NCBI GenBank assembly: GCA_013180625.2
Contig: SNVD02008762.1
Span: forward strand, 186,001 to 250,000
Direction: 5' to 3'
DNA: 64,000 bases
Source of the DNA: Boswellia sacra
Lineage: Eukaryota; Streptophyta; Magnoliopsida; Sapindales; Burseraceae
The notes beneath the pieces were generated by a model. It had not been told where the DNA came from and made no database searches. It saw nothing but the letters and a program-made list of their open reading frames with translations. This document shows positions 24,358-34,131 of the stretch, piece after piece (the stretch's first letter is position 1; each line of letters opens with the position of its first letter). The position numbers were made by a program, and so were the translations under genes.

Positions 24358-25164
24358 AAGTGAGATAGATACCTGAGTAGCGAGCATCGTATTTGCAAAC
24401 AAACAAATTATGGGTTACGTAAGTTAAACTTCATTTTTAATAAATTTTAATGAGGCTATATATAAATATATATGAGATAAAAAGGTGTATAATTATAGGA
24501 CAGTTTGAGCAAGAGTTTAATTTTAATTAGCATTTTTATTACTTTAGGACGTCAAATATTATTTTTTGTTTAACTAGGATTTTTAGTATTTTAGGATTCA
24601 TATTCATAGGATTTTATTTTCTTAACATAGTTTTTACTTGTTTCACAACTATTACAAGGTCGTATCTATAAATTGTCTTGTTATTTCTCATGATAATCAA
24701 TCAATTAATAAAAATATTTGGATAATCAATCAATTAAGAAAATTATTTGGAAAATTTCTCTTTGAGAGTTTTTGTTTTTTTTTGGTTGGTCATTAACTTG
24801 ACATGATGTAACAGATAATCCCACTACATATACCAAAAGAGAAAACCAAACCTTGACTCCCTAGTTACACAAAGCTTTATAAATAATTTATAAAGAGAAT
24901 TCCATATAATTTATTTTAATTCTTTGAAAGTGTAATTCTTGCAAACAATGTTGAGAGAGGAGGTAGAGGGACTTGCATTAGGCATCGACTTGGGAACATC
25001 TTACTCATGTGTTACAGTATGGGAGCATGAAAGGGTTGAGATCATATGCAACAACCAAGGGAACAAGACGACTCCGTCTTGGGTGGCTTTTACTGATATA
25101 GAACATTTTATTGGCGATGCTGCCAAGAATTATGTCGCTATGAAACTCTTCAACACCGTCTATG
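24358..25164. repeat. duplicated upstream region of HSP70 pseudogene 2
   Basis: Counterpart of 10597-11414, see there. The two copies differ by many substitutions and short indels. Confidence 0.75.
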
Positions 25165-26235
25165 GAAACTTTTTTCTTTTTTTTTGGTTTCAATCATGAG
25201 AAGTAAGATAGTTGTTTTATTTTTTAGAGCTAGACATGAAAGCATGATTGAATTTCTTTTAAGAATCTAGAAAAAGAATTATATAACTGATCGGTACGTA
25301 TATATGTAGATACAAAGAGGTTAATTTGTAGAAGATTCAGTGATGCTTCAGTCCAGAGTGATATCAAGTTCTAGCCATTTAAGGTCATTGGTAGTGCCGA
25401 TGACAAGCCATGATTGTGGTTAACTATAAGGGTGAAGAGAAGAAATTGTCTGCTGAGGAAATCTCTTCTATGTCACTGACCAAGATGCGTGAGATTGATG
25501 AGGATTACCATGGTCAATAGTTAAGAATATAGTTGTCACTACTCTAGCATTCTTCAATCACTCTCAACGTCAGGCCACCAGGGGATGCTGGCACAATTTC
25601 TGGCCTCAATGTTATACGAATCATTAGTGAGGCTACTGCTGCAGCCATTGCCTGCAGTCTTGACAAGAAGGCTTCCTACTTTGCTGAAATGAATGTTTTA
25701 GTGTATGATCTAAGTAGTGGTACTTTTGATGTGTCTTTTACCATTGAAAACAGTAATTTAAAGGTGAGGGAAACTCCTGGAGACACTAATATGGGGGGTG
25801 AGGACTTTGCTAATAGAATGGTTAACTACTTTGTTGTAGAGATTAAGAAAAACAAAAAGGAACGATATCTCTAATAATCCTAAAGCTCTCCAGAGATTGA
25901 GGATTGCATGTGAAAAATCTAAGAGGAGTCTTTCATTCACTAGTCAAACTATAATTAAGATCGATTTATTTTATGAGGGTGTTGACTTCCATTCTATAAT
26001 TACCCATTCTAGATTTGAGAAGCTCAACAAAGATTTGTTCAGAAAGTGTATTAAGACTATTGAGAAGTGTTTGAGCGATGGTAAGATAGAGAAGAGTAGC
26101 ATCCAAGATGTCGTCCTTGTTGGCGGTTCGACTAGGTTTCCTAAGGTTCAGCAGCTATTGCAAGAGTTGTTTAGTGGAAAAAGGCTTTGCAAGAACATTA
26201 ACCCAAACGAGGTAGTAGCGTATAGTGCTGCAATG
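24948..26235 (+). pseudogene. cytosolic HSP70 pseudogene 2, truncated
   Basis: Exon 1 (24948-25164) is fully open: [20 protein letters not shown] through [17 protein letters not shown]. The donor that reads GGTAAAC in copy 1 is GGAAAC here, so the GT is lost. Exon 2 starts at 25310 (tatatgtag/ATACAAAGAGG). It has a TAG replacing the Trp of the WPFKV segment (about 25374) and several frameshifts. It keeps [13 protein letters not shown] (the DLGGG phosphate loop has become DLSSG), [19 protein letters not shown] and [19 protein letters not shown]. Homology to HSP70 stops at about 26235 (AVAYGAA), so the substrate-binding half is missing. What follows is unrelated DNA. Confidence 0.9.
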
Positions 26236-26544
26236 ATTTCTAGTATCATAAAAGGGAATCATTCCATCTTGTTTGGTTTAGTATTGAAATTAGTTAGAGT
26301 GTAAATCCATAGTTATAGCAAAGGCAACAACATATGAAAATTTAAAATTGATTCACTATAAGTAAGTTCCTTTCAAATGATAAGTAGATCCAAGTGGAAG
26401 AATTACTTATCTTTTAGTGTCTTAAAGCATGGTAGTACCTAGGGAGCCTTTGAGGATCTAAGCTAACTTGGTGTTTCTACAACCAAAGAAATTAATAATT
26501 AAAAATTTGATCAGCAAGAAAGAAGTAAGACCTAAATAGAGCCA
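26236..26544. other. junction region after the HSP70 truncation
   Basis: Begins abruptly after the HSP70 homology with taatcat-type AT-rich sequence and gggaatcattccatcttgtt, which vaguely resembles a PIF/Harbinger end. No gene seen. Confidence 0.3.
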
Positions 26545-26940
26545 TCATAACAGCATTGAAAACTTGCCTATAAGTTACATGGCATCTCTTCCTTCTCAAA
26601 GCTGCAATAAGATCAGCCAAAGCAAAAAGAGAAAGGTTTATGGCCATTTCCTTATTGAGTGTTTCTCCAATGGCTCTTGTTTTTAGTAATCACTCAATGC
26701 CTCCAAGATCAACCATCCAGAGTTTGCTCACTTCTCTTTTAGTTTCCAAAGCATCCCCGTGTTAAAAAATGTTGATTCTTATTAAGCTAGATATATGAAA
26801 CTAGACAGATAACATAATTACCAAAACAAATTAATTCATCAACTAAATTGTAAAAATAAACTTGACCTAGAACCCACTAGTGTGACCTACTGGATGCCTC
26901 ATTCACATTAGCCCATGAAGTTGATCTTACTCCTAGGAGA
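26545..26940 (-). pseudogene. kinesin motor-domain fragment
   Basis: Two exon-like pieces on the minus strand. The first (about 26935-26883) reads RSTSWANVNEASSRSH, matching the kinesin switch I region (N..SSRSH). The second (about 26765-26545) reads SKLWMVDLGG, then ...[20 protein letters not shown] and [20 protein letters not shown]. It matches switch II (DLAGSE/DLGGSE) and helix 4 (LNKGxAINLSLxALGDVIxAL). The DLGGSER signature reads DLGGIE-stop, so it is dead. The family is most like plant kinesin-14. Neither the P-loop nor the other motor exons are present. It lies between the truncated HSP70 and the Harbinger transposase and may have been moved there by a transposon. Confidence 0.8.
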
Positions 26941-27330
26941 AATTAGAATTAAATTGCTTTTAATAGCCAACTCTGTTAAGAAATTAACCATTGTTCCTGG
27001 AAATCAAAGACTTTAGCCGATATAGAATTGAACCAAGGTTACAAATTGGCAGGCTTAAATGCTATCGATTTTATCTTTTTTTCTTTTGCTTTTAACTTTT
27101 ACTTATAATTGATATCAAAGTAATGATTTTAGCTTTATAAAAAGATATCACTGAGCAAATTCTTTTAAAAGAATGGAAATGAAATAATAAATCTAATGGC
27201 TCAGCTGTTCAGAAATTTTACCCCTAAATGAGGGTGGATTTAGGGTTGGAGCTGCTTTAAATTATGCATAAATTCAAATAACTACATGATTGATTGAATC
27301 ATTCATATTGATACATGATAAATTGAATCA

Positions 27331-30022
27331 TTGTTCATGCGTATCTATTTCAAACTTTATGCAAGTATGGCTCGTCTTCCATTGGTTGCAAAGAAAAGAA
27401 TTGTAGTTGTTATGGTTCAATATATGGAAATGTTAAATGAGATGACCTTTTTTTTTTTCATTCTCATAATGTCTATTATTCTTTCTAAAAGACAATCAAT
27501 GACAAATGAATTTCCTTTTAGCTCTTTTCATAGGCATAAAATACGTCGACTATATATTTTTAGAATGACTCATTCTAGTGACCTAGCATGCGTTGAAAGT
27601 ACTAGTATGGACAAGAGAACATTTGCTATTTTGTGTCACCATCTTAGAACTATATTGGGGGCTTAGAGGGGACAAAAAATATGGAAATTGAAGAAATGGT
27701 TGCTTTATTCTTACATATTATTTCTCCTAACGTTAAGAATAGAATTATGAGGCATCAATATGCATAATTAGGAAAACAATTAGTAGACAATTCAAAAGTG
27801 TCTTGAATGCTTTGTTACTTGTCCATGAGTTACTATTAAAGGCCCTGATAACTCTAGAATTATACATTTTTTAATGCCTTTTTTCTTAATTAATTAGTTT
27901 GTTTTCAAGTTAAACGTGTTCGTTTTATGTTTATTTTGTTTGTTTTTGGTTTATTTAGCTGTAGAAAGCAAATGAAAGGAATTGGAGTAAATTCGAAGCG
28001 AAAATATTCAAATTTCACCTCTGTTAGACAACCAACTTCTCGAAATTAACTGTATTGATTTAAAAGAACCAGATTATGTGCCATATACCATTGGAAAACT
28101 CTAGATGTCTAATTTTTATAGCATTTTACGGTTTGTAATATCGGAGTTGTGTACTGAATTTTATGGTCAAAAGAGTAAAGGTAGTGCAGAGAGAAATTTT
28201 GAAGAGCTGAAATAGAGTACACAAGTCAGAGAGCTTACAGTCTTACACAAATAAATCCGCGTTGCTGTGTAATGATGACTTGAAATCACGATTTTCTCCT
28301 ATTTTGGAGCCCTAAAACCCTACACCTATAAATAAGACTTCATAGAACGTGTTTGGGAGTTCCACGGGGCCAAGAAGCCTAGGAGGACGACTAGGAGCAA
28401 GATTTCTTCATCAACTCCTAGCTTTTCATTCTTTTTTCTTTGTTTTTATGTCTACAACTATGATTTGTGTTTTGTTTACACTTGTTATGAACTAGTTTTT
28501 CTTTTCCGGGGTTAGGATGTAACCAAGTTTGATACTCTAATTATTTTTACTGTAATATATTGATGTTTATTCAATATTTGTTGAGTGAATTAATTATATG
28601 CTTAATGCTTGTGGAAGCCTATGCAATTTTTACATGATTTGAGATATAAATGAGACTAAGAAGTTGATTTATATTATTCCTTGATTAATTTGCCATAAAT
28701 TGACATAAGATGGAGATATGATTATAATTTGTGCAACTGTGTATAATTTTTTGTGCTTAATGGATATTTATAGACAATTAGATAAGACAAAGATGTGATT
28801 CTCCCTATAGCTATATATTGTTGTTGCTTGAAAAAGAATAACAAATGCATTGGTGAAATTGGTTGGCAACAGGTGAATAAACATTGATTTTATTGAATTG
28901 AAATATTAGAGTGGATAACGTAAGTGAAGTCTAATACCTTAGATCTTTGTTCATTGGATTTTTATCAATTTATTTAGTGTTGTTTACTTTTATTTATTTG
29001 CTCAATTTTAGTTTAGTTATTTAGTTTATTTAATTGATTTGAATTGCCATTTAATTTCCATTATTCAAGTAAAATTAGAGTTAGATACGCTTTGGTAGTT
29101 AGTAACGTAGTCCTCATGACAACGGTACTCTACTTATCACTTTATTACTTTTTATGATTTTGTACACTTGTGAATTTGGCATAATAGACCCCAGTGCCAG
29201 TTCTAGATAATTTAACTAATGAGAGGTGGAAACGGTTTAGGAATTGCTTAAAAGCACTAGATGGGACATACATTAAGGTTAATGTGTCTGCATTAGATAG
29301 GCCTAGGTATCGTACTACGAAGAATGAAGTTGCTACTAATGTATTAGGAGTTGTCTTACAAGATATGCAATTTATTTATGTCTTGCTTGGATGAGAAGGA
29401 TCAGTTGCTGACTATAGAGTCTTACGAGATGCTCTATCTAGGACAAACATGTTAAAAGTTCAACAATGTAATTTAATTTTTTCTCTTTTAACTAGTATTA
29501 TATTATACAACATAACTTCTATTTTGACCAAACTTTGTTAAATGATTTGCAGGGTTGATTTGCAGGGTATTACTACCTTTCTGATGCTGGGTATCCTAAT
29601 AGTGAAGGCTTCTTAGCACCATATAGAGGATAATAATATCATTTAAATGATTAGGATATCCCACCTAATACTCCTACTAAATTTTTGTAATATGAAATAT
29701 TCTTCTACTTGAAATTTAATAGAGCCAGCATTTAGATTGTTGAAAGGATGATGGGCAATGCTTAGAGGTCGATCATACTATCTTGTCAAAATCAAATGTC
29801 GAATTATCTTAACATGTTGTCTGCTTCAAAACTTGATTAGAAGAGAAATGCTTGTAGATCCTTTGCAACAAGCTTTAGGAGAAAGTGAACATGATGATAG
29901 TGACAATGATGATGGTGAAGAAAAGGACAATGTAGACAGTGATCATTAAGCACATATCGAAACATCAAATGCATGGAATGCTTGGAGGGACAACTTTGCT
30001 AGAGAAATGCTTGAGCAATGAC
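27331..30022 (+). pseudogene. PIF/Harbinger transposase (DDE), interrupted
   Basis: The N-terminal part (27331-27840) contains the HTH-like segment SDLACVESTSMDKRTFAILC and HHLRTILGA. It continues, in shifted frames, with EEMVALFLHIISPNVKNRIM. After an inserted solo LTR (27846-29186) the DDE_4 domain resumes at 29187 (PVLDNLTNERWKRFRNC; first catalytic Asp in ALDGTYIKV). A small intron (about 29463-29553) is followed by GYYYLSDAGYPNSEGFLAPY (second Asp). The acidic third residue is in NLIEPAFRLLKG (about 29720). CRIILTCCLLQNLIRREM and an acidic tail (DDSDNDDGEE) end the protein near 30022. At least six stops are present. The order and sequence match HARBI1-like plant transposases. Confidence 0.85.
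27846..29186 (+). mobile_element. solo LTR inserted in the Harbinger transposase
   Basis: 1341 bp beginning TGATAACTCTAG and ending TTGGCATAATA (CATAACA-type end with one change). It is flanked by near-identical 5-bp duplications GGCCC (27841-27845) and GACCC (29187-29191). It splits the transposase reading between LLLK-P and PVLDNLT. A TATA-like ctataaataag lies at about 28327. No internal domain or second LTR remains. The family is not identified, but the end (gtacacttgtgaatttggcataa) resembles those of plant gypsy-type LTRs. Confidence 0.7.
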
Positions 30023-30330
30023 AAAGGAATTGACATTCATAAAAGTTGGCATATTGTTCATGATTATGTTTGGCTGTGTTTGAACATTGTAGTAAGAGTA
30101 ATGTGGTTTTAGATGAACAATTTTATGCCTTTGAATTGAAAGTTTCAATGAACAATTTTACCACTTTGGTGTGAAAGTTTCAATGAATAATTTTATCCTT
30201 TTGGCTTGAAATTTATCAATATAAGAGTATTTCCATTTCATATCAATGTTGGTTTAATTTATAGTAGCTATTACTTTTTTATACTTTTTTCTAATCCAAC
30301 TTGATGTGAGTTATATCCATATTTAGCAAA

Positions 30331-31376
30331 ATGGATGCTACAGACCGACAACGACCAAATTCTAGAAAAAATCATCAATGGACAGCAGTTAAGGATACCA
30401 AGCTGGTAAAGTTTTTATTGGAGATAACTAATAGTAGAAGATACATGGAAACCGAATAATGGAACTTTTAAACTGGGCTACTTACAACAATTATAAAAAA
30501 ATGATGAATGAGAAGATTCTTAGTTATGGACTTAGAGCATAACCTTACATTGATTCCCGTATCAAGATTTTGAAGAAACAATTAAATGCAATTTCTTGGA
30601 CGTTAGGGCCTGCTACAAGTGGATTTAGTTGGAATAATGACCTCAAATGTGTTGTCGCTGACAATGTGTGTTTGATGACTCAGTTTAGGTAAGTATTTCC
30701 CTAGTTTGTTTACTTAGTTAATTGTCATTATAGTATAACAAATTTAAACCATTTCCTTCCACTTGTTATGTCTAATGTTTGTTTTATATCATCTAACATT
30801 TACATAGAGTCATCCAAATGCAAAGGGCTTAAGGAACAAATCATTTCCACATTTTGATGATTTGGGAACCCTATTTGGAAGGATTGTGCTAATGGACTAG
30901 ATACAGTGAGGTTTTCTGAAATAGTTGAAGGGATTGATACAAAGGTTGAAATTGGTCAAAATGTTAAGTTTGATCCTTTCAATCTAGTAGATGATTTTAT
31001 TAGTAATACAAGCATAAGTCACACAAGCACACCGGTTGATTCAACAGAAACAGGTAAAAAAGTAGGACAAGACCAAGAAATGGGGATCTTTTCGTTGATA
31101 TGTTGAATGCCACAGTGCAAAAATTTGGTGCATACAGGCTACTGCTAGTGACAATATTAGAAGAATTGCTTATTGCTTTCAGTTTGAAGCTGATAAAGCT
31201 GCTAGGAGGATGAAAATCTTTGATGAAGTTAAAAAAGTTGGCGGGCTAACAAGTGCACAATGAGTTAAAGTTAGACAACTTCTTGTCCAAAATCAAGCTA
31301 ATATAGATCTTTTCTTCATACTGGATGATAAATTCAAACTTGAATTTTTTTCTTGGACTATTGGAAGGAGATAGAA
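30331..31376 (+). pseudogene. PIF/Harbinger ORF1 (Myb/SANT-like DNA-binding protein)
   Basis: Begins MDATDRQRPNSRKNHQWTAV, with the Myb/SANT-like helix pattern WTAVKDTKLVKFLLE. It continues in other frames to NGTFKLGYLQQL-like sequence, then GPATSGFSWNNDLKCVVADN. After an intron (about 30690-30807, GTAAGT...CATAG) come HPNAKGLRNKSFPHFDDL and the variable tail (30906-31106), ending near QNQANIDLFF...LEF (31376). In PIF/Harbinger elements this second protein acts with the transposase to bind the terminal repeats. It lies downstream of the transposase on the same strand. Several stops and frame changes. Confidence 0.75.
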
Positions 31377-32253
31377 TGGAGCCTTTTTGGTATTTTGGCA
31401 AACTTTGTTGGTGATGGCATTTGGGTGAACTTTCTATGTGGTGACCTAGGAACTTTTGATGGTATTTTGGCATAGATGAAACTTTTGGCTACATAGTTTA
31501 GAAAAATGTTAGAAACTTGATGATCCTTATTTTCAAAAATAGTATTAGAATGGAACTAAAATAGGCTTGTTTTTGGAATAGCATAGTCATGCCTTGTTTT
31601 GGAACTTTGATTACGCCTTTATATGAAATTTGCAATATTTTTCTAGCAATTTCCACCCATTTAGGGTAGAGTTAGCTGTTTTCTTATCATTTATGGTAAC
31701 AGGTTTGTTTTGACCTTGCACGTTTGCTTCTTTTATTTTTTGTCTCTACAACATTGATACGGGTGGAGCTGTTAGGAGCTTGGCAATGCAGATATTTTTT
31801 GAATTGTACAACTAAGGGATGAAAATCTGTATATCATAGTGTAAAAACTACTCTACATGTGCAAGAATGAATTTTTTATAATAAAAGTGTGAACTTTTTC
31901 TAAGCACTTTTACATTTGATCTTTTATAATGTAGCACGCTAGAGAATCATTAATAAATTTGTGATAATTTTAAAAATTATTTATAGTAATTTATAATAAA
32001 TTTTAAAATCTTCAAAATTATTATCCTCACATTTTTTTTTCAATTATACTAGAACAAGAAAAAAACATAAATGTTTTTGAGACATTGGAAAAATTTTAAT
32101 TATAAAGTTTACTCATATATTGAACAAAATTAACATTTCTCTAGGCAACCAAACATAATAATGTTGCTTTCCTAAGGATTAGATTCCCATATTTTACTTT
32201 CCTAGGAATGGGAACCCCATTTCCAAGATTCCTACCCCAGATCAAACCGCCCC
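31377..32253. mobile_element. 3' non-coding part and right end of the PIF/Harbinger element
   Basis: The right terminus at 32241-32253 reads atcaaaccgcccc, followed by TAA, the 3-bp target of PIF/Harbinger elements. Read inward on the other strand it is GGGGCGGTTTGAT, the usual shape of these ends. The duplicated locus at 56616 has a single TAA at the corresponding place (attctaattgaatagg). The left end could not be placed with confidence. Confidence 0.6.
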
Positions 32254-32256
32254 TAA

Positions 32257-32884
32257 TCGAATAAGTTCACTAAATTAGCAAGATAACTTGATCATGCAAT
32301 AGTTTTTCAATGTCCTACTGGTGATAATGGGTTAAAACTAAGAGTAATACTATTCTTACAAATCCATACAAACTTACTCATACAAACTAATGCATTAATT
32401 TTTAATTTGAAGATGATGTGGCAATCATTCAATAATACAAAATAGGTTTGTATGAGAGAATTTGTATAGATAGTTTATAAGGGTAGCACGTCTCTAAAAC
32501 TAATTAATAAAAGGGTTAATGTTGTAATTTTAAAATAAATAAGAACAACAAAACCATTTTCCCTCAAAGAAATTAAAAACAGAAAAATGATCTTAAATTC
32601 AAGAGATTTATTTATTTATATTATAGTCGATAAATGTACAATTTACATTTGAGATGATAAACTAGTCCGCTCCTATCATAAATGGAAATTACCAAGTCGA
32701 ACGTAGTTAACAGTATAAGTCAAAATTAATAGCAGCTGAGGTTATTAATATTTCGAATATATAAGGGAAATCCTTTTCATGAAAGATTAAGAAGTGAAGT
32801 TATCTCCAAAAGAAAAGATTTATCAATAGGCTTAGGCTACAATATTGCAAGAGCATAACGTCAAATGCCAATTTAAAAAGCAAG
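32257..32884. repeat. large segmental duplication, copy 1, part 1
   Basis: Homologous to about 56617-57300: ttcactaaattagcaagataacttgatcatgc, then gtaagggtaacac, then acggataaactagtcc-type stretches. Continues after the TRIM/copia complex at 38665. No gene recognised. Confidence 0.85.
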
Positions 32885-33421
32885 TGTTGGGAGTGCAACC
32901 AAAGTCCTACATTGACTAGACATGGAGAGGATCATGGCATATAACTATGGAGAAGATCTCCATTGGTAAGAGGGCTTTTATGTAGAATCCAAAAGCAAAT
33001 CTATGAGGGCTTGGGTCCAAAGTGGACAATATCATACCAATGTGAAGTTCTGGGTGGTCCATAGTCTCAACAAATGGTATCAGAGCCTAGGCCCAGACTT
33101 AGCCAGGATAATACATGGAAGAAATTCTTGAAATGTTGAACAAAAGTTATTAGGCCCCGGTTATGCCAAACTAAGGTAGTGGATCCTAGAGCTTAGTTAA
33201 AGCTCATGATTAGATTCGTGGGTAGGCTCTATTGGACCAGGTGGTGCACTTCGGATGGTTCATAGACGTGTCCTAACCCCAACACAATGAAAAGGAGTTG
33301 ATATAGATAAAGTAGCTATCGAGGTAGTAGAACTCGATAGAGCGGACAGATGGATGGTTGTTTCATGGGAGGCCCAAAAAAAAATCACAATGATGTGGTC
33401 CTTTGTTCGATGGGAAGATTT
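32885..33421 (+). mobile_element. TRIM element, 5' half (LTR and internal region)
   Basis: The LTR, 32885-33072 (188 bp), starts TGTTGGGAGTGCAACC and ends GTCTCAACA. It is followed by the initiator tRNA-Met primer site tggtatcagagcc (33075-33087). A short non-coding internal region (about 330 bp) ends in a purine-rich tract (gatgggaagatt, to 33421). This is the structure of plant TRIM elements. The 3' LTR that should follow is missing: after 65 bp of unidentified sequence the LTR of copia element D begins. Confidence 0.75.
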
Positions 33422-33485
33422 CTAACCATTGCTTCTCACTTAGGAATTTTCACAAACAGGTTGTATGCAGAAAAAAGGGAGGATT

Positions 33486-34057
33486 TGTTAGTTTTGGCTC
33501 ACAAATCCTAGCTGAATTCGGTGTTAGACCTAAGGACCCGTGCTCTTATGCAAAAAGGATTATACTTCTACGCAACTTGGCAGAGATGTTGTGCTCCTAC
33601 ATAAAGTGAGCTGCACTACTGCGCAATGATGGGAGAAAGACATTTCATCTTCAGGCAGAGACCTTACGCTCTAGCGTAAGGCACATTGTGCCGCTGCTCA
33701 AATGTCAGTTACTGTTCACAACCACGATACTATTTAAAGGCATTCTTTTCTATTTGAGAGGGGACTTCTAAATATTCTCTTGTAAGGTTTCTAGGGGAAC
33801 ATGAAGGTCTAAGAAAGAGTGTTGTTCTTAGTGTGAGAGAGTATTGTAACACCTTATAATCCATTTTTTCTTCATAGTGAAATTCTTCTGCAGCCTTTCT
33901 AGTGGATGTAGGTTCTCTTTGAACCGAACCACTTAACTCTTGGTGTTATATATTATTACTTGTTTGGTTGTTTGCCTTGATTGATATCTCTATTGTGCTT
34001 TGATATTGGTTGATTCTTAGATGGAATTGCTTGGTAAAGATCCTTGATTTCATAACA
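33486..34057 (+). repeat. 5' LTR of copia element D
   Basis: 572 bp; TATA-like tatttaaaggc at about 33731; ends ttgatttcataaca before the primer site. Confidence 0.85.
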
Positions 34058-34131
34058 CTCTTGTATCAAAGCCTTGGTTTTGACTTGTTTCTGCATACAA
34101 CATGTTCGTGAAAATATCTAAGTAAGAAGCA

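Noticed and set aside
26249..26275. Possible left terminus of the Harbinger element (taa then aagggaatcattcc...gtttggtt)
   Set aside because: Resemblance to PIF/Harbinger ends is only loose and it does not match the right end GGGGCGGTTTGAT; not reported as a boundary.
27187..27200. Alternative Harbinger left boundary at aataaatctaatgg, similar to the empty site at 56610
   Set aside because: The shared bases are a short AT-rich string and the adjoining sequence does not match the right terminal repeat.
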